This document shows positions 1-7,325 of a DNA stretch of 23,513 nt, one piece after another. The stretch's first letter is position 1. Each line of letters begins with the position of its first letter. The notes beneath the pieces are model-generated. The model searched no databases and had not been told where the DNA came from. It saw only the letters and a program-made list of their open reading frames with translations. Position numbers and translations under genes: made by a program. Origin of the DNA: a virus; the IMG/VR virus record IMGVR_UViG_3300046694_000612, positions 1-23,513 of that record. One strand, given 5' to 3'.

Positions 1-1095
1 ATGGGCACGATCACATCACGTAAGCGCAAGGACAACTCGACGGCCTACACGGCGCAGATACGGATCAATCGGGACGGGAAGACAGTTTATCAGGAAAGCC
101 AGACCTTCGACCGCAAGCAGGTCGCCCAGGCTTGGCTCAAACGCCGTGAGACGGAGCTGGCCGAGCCCGGTGCCATCGCGCGCGCGAAGCGCAAGGGTGT
201 GACGATCAAGAAGATGATCGAGCAGTACCTGGACGAATACGAAAAAATTCGCCCGCTGGGCAAGACCAAAAACGCGACGTTGAAGGCGATCAAGGATACC
301 TGGCTGGGTGATCTCGACGATTCGGCGCTGACCAGCCAGAAGCTGGTGGAGTTTGCGCAATGGCGGATGAGCAAGGCGGGCGGTAACGTCCAGGCGCAAA
401 CGGTCGGCAATGATCTGTCGCACCTCGGCGCGGTGCTGTCCGTGGCGCGGCCGGCGTGGGGGTATGAGGTCGATCCGCTGGCCATGCCGGACGCGCGCAA
501 GGTGTTGCGCAAACTGGGCATGGTCAGCAAAAGCAAGGAGCGCAACCGTCGGCCGAGCCTGGCGGAGCTGGACAAGCTGATGGAACACTATTTCGAAATG
601 CAGACGCGGCGCAAAGCCCAGATCGACATGCCGAAACTAATCGCCTTTGCGATCTACTCGACGCGCCGGCAGGAGGAGATTACGCGGATCCGCTGGGAGG
701 ACCTCGACGAAACCCGGCAGGCGGTCCTGGTGCGGGACATGAAAAACCCCGGGCAGAAAATCGGCAATAACGTGTGGTGTCATTTGCCGGATGAGGCCTG
801 GGCGATCCTCCAGTCCATGCCCAAGGCGGAAAAGGAGATCTTTCCCTATAACAGCAGGTCGGTGTCAGCCTCCTTTACCCGCGCATGCCTCTTCCTTGAG
901 ATTGAGGATTTGCATTTTCATGACCTGCGACATGACGGGGTGAGTCGGCTGTTCGAGATGGACTGGGACATCCCTCGGGTCTCCAGTGTTTCCGGGCATC
1001 GTGATTGGAATTCACTTCGGCGATACACACATTTGCGCGGCCGGGGAGACGCTTACAAGGGCTGGGCATGGCTTAAAGCAACAATTCAATCGTGA
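1..1095 (+). CDS. int: Tyrosine recombinase, phage integrase
   Basis: Site-specific recombinase that would integrate and excise the prophage by cutting and rejoining attP/attB through a phosphotyrosine intermediate. The 364-residue length is normal for the family. An N-terminal arm-binding-like segment (about 1-60) and a SAM-like core-binding domain (about 68-170) precede the catalytic domain. The catalytic set is visible: Arg223 in TRRQEEI, Lys248 in DMKNP, His307 and Arg310 in HDLRH, His333 in SGHRDW and nucleophile Tyr342 in RRYTH. The ATG is the first base of the window, so its ribosome-binding site cannot be judged and a slightly longer protein is possible. It points rightward, toward the cargo, rather than lying at the end of the leftward early operon. 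No att core can be identified because only one end of the prophage is present. Confidence 0.95.
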   Translation: MGTITSRKRKDNSTAYTAQIRINRDGKTVYQESQTFDRKQVAQAWLKRRETELAEPGAIARAKRKGVTIKKMIEQYLDEYEKIRPLGKTKNATLKAIKDTWLGDLDDSALTSQKLVEFAQWRMSKAGGNVQAQTVGNDLSHLGAVLSVARPAWGYEVDPLAMPDARKVLRKLGMVSKSKERNRRPSLAELDKLMEHYFEMQTRRKAQIDMPKLIAFAIYSTRRQEEITRIRWEDLDETRQAVLVRDMKNPGQKIGNNVWCHLPDEAWAILQSMPKAEKEIFPYNSRSVSASFTRACLFLEIEDLHFHDLRHDGVSRLFEMDWDIPRVSSVSGHRDWNSLRRYTHLRGRGDAYKGWAWLKATIQS

Positions 1096-1125
1096 TTTTA
1101 AGTGCATGGGTCTCAATATGTTCGT

Positions 1126-1154
1126 TTGAGTGCCTCTGTTGAATGTGGTATAAC
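1126..1154 (+). promoter_or_regulatory. Candidate sigma-70 promoter of the cargo operon
   Basis: TTGAGT (1126-1131), a 17-base spacer and TATAAC (1149-1154) closely match the -35/-10 consensus with ideal spacing, just after the integrase stop. Transcription would start near 1161. That places the ATG at 1143 inside the promoter, so the methyltransferase probably starts at 1182. Confidence 0.55.
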
Positions 1155-1181
1155 GCCGTAATTTTTGAGCGGGTTTTTTTA

Positions 1182-2234
1182 ATGGAAGCTTCAGTCGCTG
1201 ATATGGCTATAGTAAAAAATAAGACTGAAGGCAATGGCCTCTCATCTGATTCACATAAAGTTGTTAGTTTATTCTGTGGTGCGGGTGGTCTCGATTTGGG
1301 ATTTACCAATGCCGGTTTTGAAGTTTGCTACGCCGCAGATTATGACGCGGCTGCAATAAAAACATACAATAGAAATCATCCGGGGGATCTAGGGCGCGTC
1401 GTTGATCTCTTGGCCACAACTGTAGAACAGCTGTGTGATTCTATTGTCGATACGTGTGGTGAGAGTCCGGAAATTTCCGGGATCATTGGCGGACCTCCTT
1501 GCCAAGGTTTTTCTCGCGGTAATGCAGGGCGTCATGCAGACGATCCACGAAATCAATTAGCGCTCAAATATGCAGCTATCGTAAATTCTTTTTATGAGAA
1601 ATTTGGGCTGAAATTTTTTGTGTTTGAAAACGTGCCGGAGATACGGGCTCAGAAGAATAAAAGTTTTCTGGAAGGGTTGCGTAAAGAACTTTCGCAAAAC
1701 TTTAATATTTATGAGCAAGAGTTGAATGCCAGTAATTACCAAGTTGCTCAAGCTCGCCGACGTTTATTTATAGTTGGTGTGTGTAAGAGCTCTGGTGTCA
1801 GTGAATTTATATTTCCTGCGCCATCCCCATTGAGGGGAAAGGTCGTCAGTGATGTCATAAGTGACTTGCCCGATCCCGTATACCTATCTAGCAGTTTGGT
1901 CGCAGAATCGATTCCGTATCACCAGAACCACTGGACATCCCGACCGAAATCAAAGCGTTTTGAAACCGGAATAATGCCTGTCGGTGGCCGTTCATTTATT
2001 CAATTGGACTGGAAGAAGCCGAGCAGGACGGTAGCATATGGAAATCGTGAGATACACGTGCACCCAAATGGTAAGCGCCGTCTGAGCATCTATGAGGCTC
2101 TACAGTTGCAAGGTTTTCCTTTCAATTATGTGCTGGAAGGAAACATGAGTCAGCAAGTTAAGCAGGTTTCGAACGCGGTTCCGCCGCCGGTAGCGGAAAG
2201 AATTGCAGAGTCTATAATGGAACAAGTACTGTAA
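1182..2234 (+). CDS. DNA (cytosine-5) methyltransferase of the cargo module
   Basis: Transfers a methyl group from S-adenosylmethionine to C5 of cytosine in a specific DNA sequence. From the start at 1182 (350 residues) the family motifs appear in order: motif I FCGAGG (about 31-36), motif IV GGPPCQGFS with catalytic Cys107, motif VI ENV (149-151), motif VIII QARRRLF (190-196), motif IX (LQGFPFNY) and motif X (VSNAVPPPVA) near the C-terminus. An in-frame ATG at 1143 would add 13 residues but lies between the -35 and -10 of the predicted promoter, so 1182 is preferred; 1203 is also possible. The ribosome-binding site is weak. Base composition is clearly AT-richer than the phage genes, which suggests acquisition from elsewhere. 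It is followed after 12 bases by the GHKL ATPase gene, so it is probably the modification or self-marking part of a defence module. The target sequence cannot be read from the protein. Confidence 0.93.
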   Translation: MEASVADMAIVKNKTEGNGLSSDSHKVVSLFCGAGGLDLGFTNAGFEVCYAADYDAAAIKTYNRNHPGDLGRVVDLLATTVEQLCDSIVDTCGESPEISGIIGGPPCQGFSRGNAGRHADDPRNQLALKYAAIVNSFYEKFGLKFFVFENVPEIRAQKNKSFLEGLRKELSQNFNIYEQELNASNYQVAQARRRLFIVGVCKSSGVSEFIFPAPSPLRGKVVSDVISDLPDPVYLSSSLVAESIPYHQNHWTSRPKSKRFETGIMPVGGRSFIQLDWKKPSRTVAYGNREIHVHPNGKRRLSIYEALQLQGFPFNYVLEGNMSQQVKQVSNAVPPPVAERIAESIMEQVL

Positions 2235-2246
2235 GGCGAGTATGTT

Positions 2247-4223
2247 ATGGAAGACGTAGCTGAAAACAGTAAACGTTCCGAGGAGGAAGTTGCTCTTCGG
2301 AAGCAGTTGTCGGAAACAAAGCTCTACGATAAGCCTGTAGTAGCGACGTTGAAAACTAATGAGCGGGTTTTTGCTCGCATTACTGATGGGATCTATCGTG
2401 AGCCGGCGTCTGCGATTCGTGAATTAATCGCGAACTCCTACGATGCCGATGCCACTGAGGTAAGGGTTTTTACGGATGCACCGCGCTTTTCTCAAATTGT
2501 GGTCCGTGATAACGGTCATGGACTAGATGAAAGTACACTGGCGCATATCATTTGTAATATCGGCGGTAGCTTAAAAAGAAGTAATGATGGTAAGGAGCAC
2601 GAGGTTACAAGTATATCTGATAAGAACCTCAGTCCCAATGGTCGGCGCTTAATCGGGAAGCTAGGTATCGGATTGTTCTCGGTTTCTCAAATTACCCATC
2701 ATATTGTTATCGTTTCGAAGGTTAAAGGTGCGGATAAGCGCTTAGTCTGCGACATTATCCTTCGTCCGCAGTCTGAAGTTGTTGCGGATGTTGATGAAGA
2801 TACGTATGTAACCGGTCGAGCTGAAATCACGTATGTGCCGGCGGAAGATTTAGATCATTCGGGTACTGAAATTACGTTGTTGAAGGTGAGGCCGTTCGTA
2901 AGAGAAAGTTTGCAGTCAAAGCTAACCTGGAATGCTATACAGTATCAGCGGCAAGCAGAGGATGAACCCGAAGAAGTCGAGATTGATCTTGAGGAAGATT
3001 TAAACGATTTGCCTCGTGTTCCGGACTTTCATATAGGTGAAGTAGATCCATTAGACAGTGAGGGGCTCATAACTAATGCACTGCTGCCCTGGCTGCCAAC
3101 AGACAAGCCTTTAGAAAAGTTTAAGAAGCTTGTCTCAAAGGTTTCCGAGTTGACTGTTGATGCTAAGCGCGGAAACGTCAAGCTTAAAGAGTCCATAGAT
3201 TCTTATTTGAGAATGATATGGTCGATTAGTCTCTCTGTGCCAGTACAGTATATCGAAAAGCATCCATTTGATGTCTGTGCCTCTGATGAGGTTGATGTTT
3301 ATCTTATTAGTAATGGCGGTCGAGGAAGTTCTGCGACTAAGGTAGAGCTTTCTCCCGGGGAAACACTCGAGTCAAAACTGAAGTTATGTGCCAAGCGTAC
3401 TGAAAGCGACTTGCCTTTCGTTGTGTTAATCGATGATGTCGAATTGCGTAGGCCAATTTCTATTGCTGGAGAGGCAGATAAGAAAAAAGGGCAGCTTATG
3501 TTTGTTGGGGGCGCAAATCCGTCTTTAAGCAGCGTGCCGGAGAGTTATAGAGGTGGGGAGCTCGAATTCGAATACTACATGCTCTGGAACCATAAAGTAG
3601 TTCCGTTAGAGCATAATGGCTGTCTGATCCGCATCAACGGAGCGAGTGGGACTCCGTTTGATCCTAGCTTTCTTGATTATCAGATTTCTGAACAGACCCG
3701 TCTGAGGCAACTGACTGGCGAAGTATTTGCCATAAAAGGGCTTGATCCTGCGCTGAATATCGATCGAGAGTCTTATAACGTCGCCCACCCTCATTTTCAG
3801 TACCTGAAGAAGTGGATGCACAATGCACTTCGACAGTTTATGAGTAAAAATAAAGCTTTGAGCAAGGGAAATGCTGCTGAAAAAAACAAGGAGAAAGTAG
3901 ATCAGATTAAGGCAGATATTAATTCTGTAGTTAAAGTCTTTACCGACACTAAGCCTGTTAAGTTCTATTCTTCGTCTAAGGGAGAGCAGCCGTCCCTGCT
4001 AGATTCCCCTGGTACAATTAATATTGATCGCGGAGTTGTTTTTTCGTCTGTTCGGCCATCCTCTAGTACCGAGAAAGCGCGAATAGCGCTTCACGAGGAA
4101 AAGCTCATTGCTGTTGCAAATATCCTAGAGTCCTACGGGCTCTTATCCAGCTTGAGTTCCGCCGAAGTAGAAAAGCTCATAAGTGCAATCGGTAACATAT
4201 TTCTTCTGGATGTTAAGAAATGA
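2247..4223 (+). CDS. GHKL (MutL/MORC/Hsp90-fold) ATPase, cargo module
   Basis: Protein of 658 residues with an N-terminal GHKL ATPase domain. The N-box is RELIANSYDADA with Glu59, Asn63 and Asp66. The G1 box is DNGHGL (88-93) and the G2 box is GKLGIGLFS (137-145). In this fold ATP binding usually drives dimerisation of the N-terminal domains, so the protein is likely an ATP-gated clamp or switch. The middle contains an acidic stretch (about 230-260). The C-terminal two thirds have no domain I recognise, and no nuclease or helicase motif is evident. The ATG at 2247 follows AAGGCGAG at suitable spacing. Its stop overlaps the next gene by four bases (ATGA), so the two are likely made together. 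MutL/MORC-like ATPases beside DNA methyltransferases are known from restriction-modification-like systems (Iyer and colleagues on prokaryotic MORC relatives). A role in restriction or sensing is inferred from that. Confidence 0.85.
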   Translation: MEDVAENSKRSEEEVALRKQLSETKLYDKPVVATLKTNERVFARITDGIYREPASAIRELIANSYDADATEVRVFTDAPRFSQIVVRDNGHGLDESTLAHIICNIGGSLKRSNDGKEHEVTSISDKNLSPNGRRLIGKLGIGLFSVSQITHHIVIVSKVKGADKRLVCDIILRPQSEVVADVDEDTYVTGRAEITYVPAEDLDHSGTEITLLKVRPFVRESLQSKLTWNAIQYQRQAEDEPEEVEIDLEEDLNDLPRVPDFHIGEVDPLDSEGLITNALLPWLPTDKPLEKFKKLVSKVSELTVDAKRGNVKLKESIDSYLRMIWSISLSVPVQYIEKHPFDVCASDEVDVYLISNGGRGSSATKVELSPGETLESKLKLCAKRTESDLPFVVLIDDVELRRPISIAGEADKKKGQLMFVGGANPSLSSVPESYRGGELEFEYYMLWNHKVVPLEHNGCLIRINGASGTPFDPSFLDYQISEQTRLRQLTGEVFAIKGLDPALNIDRESYNVAHPHFQYLKKWMHNALRQFMSKNKALSKGNAAEKNKEKVDQIKADINSVVKVFTDTKPVKFYSSSKGEQPSLLDSPGTINIDRGVVFSSVRPSSSTEKARIALHEEKLIAVANILESYGLLSSLSSAEVEKLISAIGNIFLLDVKK

Positions 4224-5458
4224 TAAGCATGGATCGCGGGGACGAGTTAGACTCAGGGCTTGGTTACGAAGATGTAAGCCATGCGAAAGTCATTCTCAAG
4301 ACAAAATTTTTGCCGTGGCATAAACCACGTAAGCAATTTATTCGCAGTAATCAATGGAATAGTGTAGTCGGTCGCTTGATAGATGCCCTTGATTTAAAGT
4401 CTAAATCAAGGTCGTTAGAGTATTTGAGTCTGCCTGGGCCGGACTTGCTTGATGTTAGGGCGTTATATTCAACATGTGCGGACAAGGGGGTGCGTATAAG
4501 GTTTACGGGCCTGAATGCAATCCCTGTGGAGGATAAAGAGTCTACGATGGATCAGCTTATCTCTCTTGATGAGCTCCGTGGACTAGAGTTTATAGACCCA
4601 TCCTCTGGGGTTCATCAAGATCAGCTCGAAAGGTTGTCGAACAAGAGCTCGATTGCATATCAAAGCGTCATTAAGCAAGCACCAACGTATGATGTAGTGA
4701 ATATTGATCTTTGTGGGAGTTTTTTGGAGTCGCCTCCCAATGACTCACAAAGTAATTATTATGAAGCGCTTTTTGAGCTTCTCAGGTATCAGGCTGATAA
4801 TCGGAATGAGGATTGGCTATTTTTCATTACCACTCGCACTAATGAAGATATGGTGCATGCTGATACGTTCGAGCGTTTTGTAAAGGTTCTGGAAGATATC
4901 TTCGAGTTGGATGAAGCGGTTTATGAAAAGTGTAAAGAGCTAAATGTATTTGGTGCAGATGTGTTGGTTGATCGGAAGATTGACACGTCGAAGGTTGATA
5001 GTGTTTCTTTTAATAATCTAGTAAGTGCAGGGATTGGAAAGTGGGTTTTGAGCGCGTTGACTTCCCAGACACCAGCTTATAAATCTAAAATGCTCAAACT
5101 GTTTGGCTATAACGTCAAGCTTGACCCGAAATCTACATGTGACATGATTTCATTCGGATTTTGGTGCACCAAGATGCCAACTAAAGCGGTTGATGCGTTT
5201 GGATTGGCAGCTGGTGGTGTTAATTTGCAAAGCGAAGATGCTGAGGTCGCGGTAAGTAAGTGCAGAATATCGGTTGTTGAATCGATCTCTAAGATTGTAG
5301 ACGTGGATCAGCATCTTTCGAATGATGAGGCGTTTGAAGAAGCACTAACATCGTCTATGAAACTGATGAAGTCTGCAAGGTATGATGTGGATTCATATGT
5401 TGAGTGGGCAAGAAAAGAACATGCCAAAGTCATTCAGCTTTTAGCTGCTCGTGGCTAA
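4220..5458 (+). CDS. Unrecognised 412-residue protein, third gene of the cargo module
   Basis: I do not recognise a named family. The gene overlaps the ATPase gene by ATGA and ends the cargo operon. The N-terminal part has a striking LPWHKPRKQFIR segment (about 32-43). It is followed by LEYLSLPGPDLLDVR, then GVRIRFTGLN, and later YDVVNIDLCGSF. This strand/loop/acidic pattern resembles a Rossmann-type fold such as a degenerate methyltransferase, but I see no clear SAM-binding glycine loop and no catalytic (D/N)PPY or PCQ motif. No PD-(D/E)XK, HNH, PLD or TIR signature is visible and there is no membrane segment. The C-terminal 150 residues are rich in Ser, Asp and Val and look helical. It is AT-rich like its two partners. 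By position it could be the effector, the specificity factor or a partner of the ATPase; the sequence does not decide. Confidence 0.8.
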   Translation: MISMDRGDELDSGLGYEDVSHAKVILKTKFLPWHKPRKQFIRSNQWNSVVGRLIDALDLKSKSRSLEYLSLPGPDLLDVRALYSTCADKGVRIRFTGLNAIPVEDKESTMDQLISLDELRGLEFIDPSSGVHQDQLERLSNKSSIAYQSVIKQAPTYDVVNIDLCGSFLESPPNDSQSNYYEALFELLRYQADNRNEDWLFFITTRTNEDMVHADTFERFVKVLEDIFELDEAVYEKCKELNVFGADVLVDRKIDTSKVDSVSFNNLVSAGIGKWVLSALTSQTPAYKSKMLKLFGYNVKLDPKSTCDMISFGFWCTKMPTKAVDAFGLAAGGVNLQSEDAEVAVSKCRISVVESISKIVDVDQHLSNDEAFEEALTSSMKLMKSARYDVDSYVEWARKEHAKVIQLLAARG

Positions 5459-5466
5459 TAAGAGAT

Positions 5467-5487
5467 GGGGGCAGACGCCCCCCCGTT
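5467..5487. terminator. Candidate bidirectional terminator between convergent operons
   Basis: GGGGGC (5467-5472), loop AGAC and GCCCCC (5477-5482) form a 6-bp GC hairpin, followed rightward by CCGTTT. It lies between the stop of the cargo operon (5458) and the stop of the leftward operon (5504). The T-runs are weak on both strands, so efficiency is uncertain. Confidence 0.45.
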
Positions 5488-5503
5488 TCTGCGCCCCATT
5501 TCC

Positions 5504-5767
5504 TCATCGACCCATTAGTTTTTCATGATCAGACTTTGCTCTTGCCCGTTGAATATCTATATATCTGGCAAGGTCAGAGAGATGAACGCCCAAAGCGGCT
5601 TTTTGAGATTCCGCTCCCAATCTTACAATTGGTAGGTCGATCTCTCCTGATAGACACTTGCTTTTGAATTTTTCAACGGTCAACCCCATGTAGTCAGTAC
5701 ATACTTGACTGATTGGTATGACGGCTTGTCCGCTATATTGCGCCATGAGTAAAAATAGCGTGTTCAT
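5504..5767 (-). CDS. prtN: PrtN-family pyocin/prophage transcription activator (copy 1)
   Basis: An 87-residue protein resembling the pyocin activator PrtN family, small DNA-binding proteins that in Pseudomonas aeruginosa switch on pyocin genes after DNA damage. Visible family features are an N-terminal strand, then VIPISQV, a helix-turn-helix-like segment FKSKCLSGEIDLPIVRLG, and a C-terminal HLSDLARYIDIQRA helix. The ATG follows AGGAGGCCGC, an excellent ribosome-binding site. It forms an ATGA overlap with the stop (5764-5766) of the reading frame nested in the upstream methyltransferase gene. It is the last gene of the leftward operon, so it would be made only after the repressor is released. 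Targets in this phage are unknown; late genes are a plausible guess. A longer paralogue lies at 8214-8534. Confidence 0.85.
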   Translation of the reverse strand: MNTLFLLMAQYSGQAVIPISQVCTDYMGLTVEKFKSKCLSGEIDLPIVRLGAESQKAALGVHLSDLARYIDIQRARAKSDHEKLMGR

Positions 5768-6528
5768 GCGGCCTCCTGATCAGGTAGTGGAGAGCGCTTC
5801 GAATGCGCTCGCAGCCACGACTGGAACCTGTCCGTTGCCAATGGCCTTAAGCCGGTCCACCCGATGGGCCACCCCATCAGCCACTCGGCCCATTCCGGGT
5901 TCAGATGACCACCATCCAGAGCCATCACGGCGTGATCCAGGCGATCGTTCGAACGGTCGGCCCCGGATCGGCGAGTCAGTGCGGCAGGGGAGGATCCCTT
6001 TGCCATGCTCGCCACTGGCGTTGGCCATCGTCTGGTCGGCGTCTTCCGCGATGAGCCAGATCCGGTCTCGCTGATGAGGCGCGCCGAAGTCAGCCGCTCC
6101 GATAACACCCCATCGCGCGTCATACCCCATTTCGGCAAGATCACCGAGCACCACGGCAAGTCCTCTTCCCACAAGCAGTGGTGAGTTCTCCAGTTCGACG
6201 TAGCGCGGTCGTACCTCATCGGTAATTCGTGCCATCTGTCGCCACAGTCCGGAGCGGGCGCCGGCGAGGCCAAGCCCGTTACCGGCGGCCGAGATGTCCT
6301 GGCAAGGAAATCCTCCCGAAACCACGTCAACAAGCCCTTTCCATGGTCGGCCGTCAAAACTGCACACGTCAGACCAAATTGGGAAAGCCGGGAGCACGCC
6401 ATCGGTTTGTCGTTGCGCCAGAATTTGTGCTGCGTAGGCATCACGCTCAACGGCGCAGACTGTGCGCCAGCCGAGGAGGTGGCCGCCGAGTATTCCGCCA
6501 CCAGCGCCTGCGAAAAGAGCCAGCTCAT
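5764..6528 (-). CDS. Nested overlapping frame inside the phage methyltransferase gene
   Basis: A 254-codon frame, +1 relative to the methyltransferase, with no stop along its length. Its ATG (6528) lies eight bases after GGAGG and directly after the stop of the upstream gene. Its TGA forms an ATGA overlap with prtN, the coupling style of this operon. The protein is not random-looking. LTWFREDFLARTS (67-79), CGDRWHELPMRYDRATSNWR (95-114), LPKWGMTRDG (131-140), RWPTPVAS (167-174) and LNPEWAEWLMGWPIGWTGL (209-227) are blocks I recall from proteins encoded next to, or annotated as, phage cytosine methyltransferases. The 'NPxWxEWLMGWPxGWT' block is very widespread in phages. Function is unknown. 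Alternatives are that it is only translated through frameshifting with the methyltransferase, or that it is an unexpressed overprinted frame. Residues 1-60 look least family-like, so the true start may be internal. Confidence 0.6.
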   Translation of the reverse strand: MSWLFSQALVAEYSAATSSAGAQSAPLSVMPTQHKFWRNDKPMACSRLSQFGLTCAVLTADHGKGLLTWFREDFLARTSRPPVTGLASPAPAPDCGDRWHELPMRYDRATSNWRTHHCLWEEDLPWCSVILPKWGMTRDGVLSERLTSARLISETGSGSSRKTPTRRWPTPVASMAKGSSPAALTRRSGADRSNDRLDHAVMALDGGHLNPEWAEWLMGWPIGWTGLRPLATDRFQSWLRAHSKRSPLPDQEAA

Positions 6529-6532
6529 TCAC
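5780..6532 (-). CDS. dcm: Phage DNA (cytosine-5) methyltransferase, short form
   Basis: A 250-residue C5-cytosine methyltransferase from the phage early operon, distinct from the cargo enzyme. Motif I is FAGAGGG (7-13), motif IV is GGFPCQDIS with catalytic Cys77, motif VI is ENS (115-117), motif VIII is QRDRIW (154-159) and motif X is IGNGQVPVVA (231-240). The segment between motifs VIII and X is only about 70 residues, so the target-recognition region is very short or degenerate and activity is uncertain. The start is GTG at 6532-6530, overlapping the TGA of the upstream gene (GTGA). GGAGG lies only four bases upstream of it and fits the nested ATG at 6528 better. A likely role is self-protection of phage DNA from host restriction. 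Nearly the whole gene is overlapped in the +1 frame by a second apparently real coding sequence. Confidence 0.85.
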   Translation of the reverse strand: MNELALFAGAGGGILGGHLLGWRTVCAVERDAYAAQILAQRQTDGVLPAFPIWSDVCSFDGRPWKGLVDVVSGGFPCQDISAAGNGLGLAGARSGLWRQMARITDEVRPRYVELENSPLLVGRGLAVVLGDLAEMGYDARWGVIGAADFGAPHQRDRIWLIAEDADQTMANASGEHGKGILPCRTDSPIRGRPFERSPGSRRDGSGWWSSEPGMGRVADGVAHRVDRLKAIGNGQVPVVAASAFEALSTT

Positions 6533-6786
6533 GTGGCCTCCAACGAGAGACGTTTGTACCCCTGAACAAGCTGCGCGGGCGGGCGATTCTGAGCGACTAG
6601 CGTTTCATCAGGTGTGGCTGCCTCGCGCAGCTTTTCGTGGGGTATAAGTGACTCGGCAGTGGCGCTGAGAGGGGCAATAATGCCTGCTGCTGCGCAGCAG
6701 AGACTGTTTATTTCAGTTATGTCGACACCAGGGGTGTTGCGGAGCAAAGCGGTCGACGTTTGGGTGGTGTTCTGGTCCATTTTCAT
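6529..6786 (-). CDS. Small phage protein of unknown function (85 aa)
   Basis: The frame is open further upstream, but that part only mirrors the HD-hydrolase gene in another frame. The ATG at 6786 makes an ATGA overlap with the hydrolase stop and follows CGGAGGAAAGCGGC, so it is the supported start. The product begins MKMDQNTTQTSTALL and carries an Ala/Cys-rich segment CCAAAGIIAPLSATAESL around residues 30-47 that might be helical, but there is no convincing membrane segment. Its stop overlaps the GTG of the methyltransferase gene. I do not recognise the family. Confidence 0.65.
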   Translation of the reverse strand: MKMDQNTTQTSTALLRNTPGVDITEINSLCCAAAGIIAPLSATAESLIPHEKLREAATPDETLVAQNRPPAQLVQGYKRLSLEAT

Positions 6787-7325
6787 GCCGCTTTCCTCCG
6801 ATGTTCGATAGCGAGTTGGTCCATCAGGCGCTGGTGAAACGTGAGCCGGGCTTCGGTGGCGGACCATGGGCGGATGGTTTCTGCCCTGGGTTCGATATCG
6901 ATCAGGCAATCCCAAGTGGTCGGGTCTGCTGGCATCAGGTCGCGGCGTTCAGTTGCCAAGGCGACAAGATCGGCGTGGCGTACAGAAGCCGGTAGTTCTG
7001 AGGCGAGGTTGAAGCGTGTGCAGATGCGTTCCCAGATCCATTGCTCGACGTCCTGGTACGCATACATCCATTGCTTCAGCGGTTGCACCATGTCGCCGAT
7101 GTAGGCCTCGGCCGCGTCGTGGAGGAGGGCTGCGAGCTTGTCTTGTTCAGGCACCAGGTCAGCGACCATGCAGGCGTGTTGTGCCACGCTGTAGAACTCA
7201 CGAGTGTGGCCGTTGAAGCGGCATAGGTGCGCCAGCGAATGGGCTATGTCACGTGGGTCAATCAGATCGGCATCGGGTTCGTACAGGTCAAAGCGCTTTC
7301 CGGTGGCGGTGAGAATCTGGCTCAT
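6783..7325 (-). CDS. HD-domain phosphohydrolase (YfbR-like)
   Basis: A 180-residue HD-domain metal-dependent hydrolase. The metal ligands appear in order: His in AHLCRFNGH, His in YSVAQHACMVAD and the HD doublet in ALLHDAAEAYIGD, a spacing typical of YfbR/5'-deoxynucleotidase-like proteins that are common in phage early operons. The likely role is dephosphorylation of nucleotides to adjust the dNTP pool. The start at 7325 is preceded by AAGGAGGCCGC and overlaps the upstream gene by ATGA. The C-terminus (HRRKAA) overlaps the next gene in the same way, so it is translationally coupled on both sides. Confidence 0.85.
   Translation of the reverse strand: MSQILTATGKRFDLYEPDADLIDPRDIAHSLAHLCRFNGHTREFYSVAQHACMVADLVPEQDKLAALLHDAAEAYIGDMVQPLKQWMYAYQDVEQWIWERICTRFNLASELPASVRHADLVALATERRDLMPADPTTWDCLIDIEPRAETIRPWSATEARLTFHQRLMDQLAIEHRRKAA

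Noticed and set aside
16-588. Long minus-strand open frame opposite the integrase
   Set aside because: Arises from codon bias of the integrase on the other strand; no family features and no ribosome-binding site.
1143-1181. Upstream ATG for the cargo methyltransferase
   Set aside because: Lies between the -35 and -10 of the best promoter; the extra 13 residues are not part of any methyltransferase motif.
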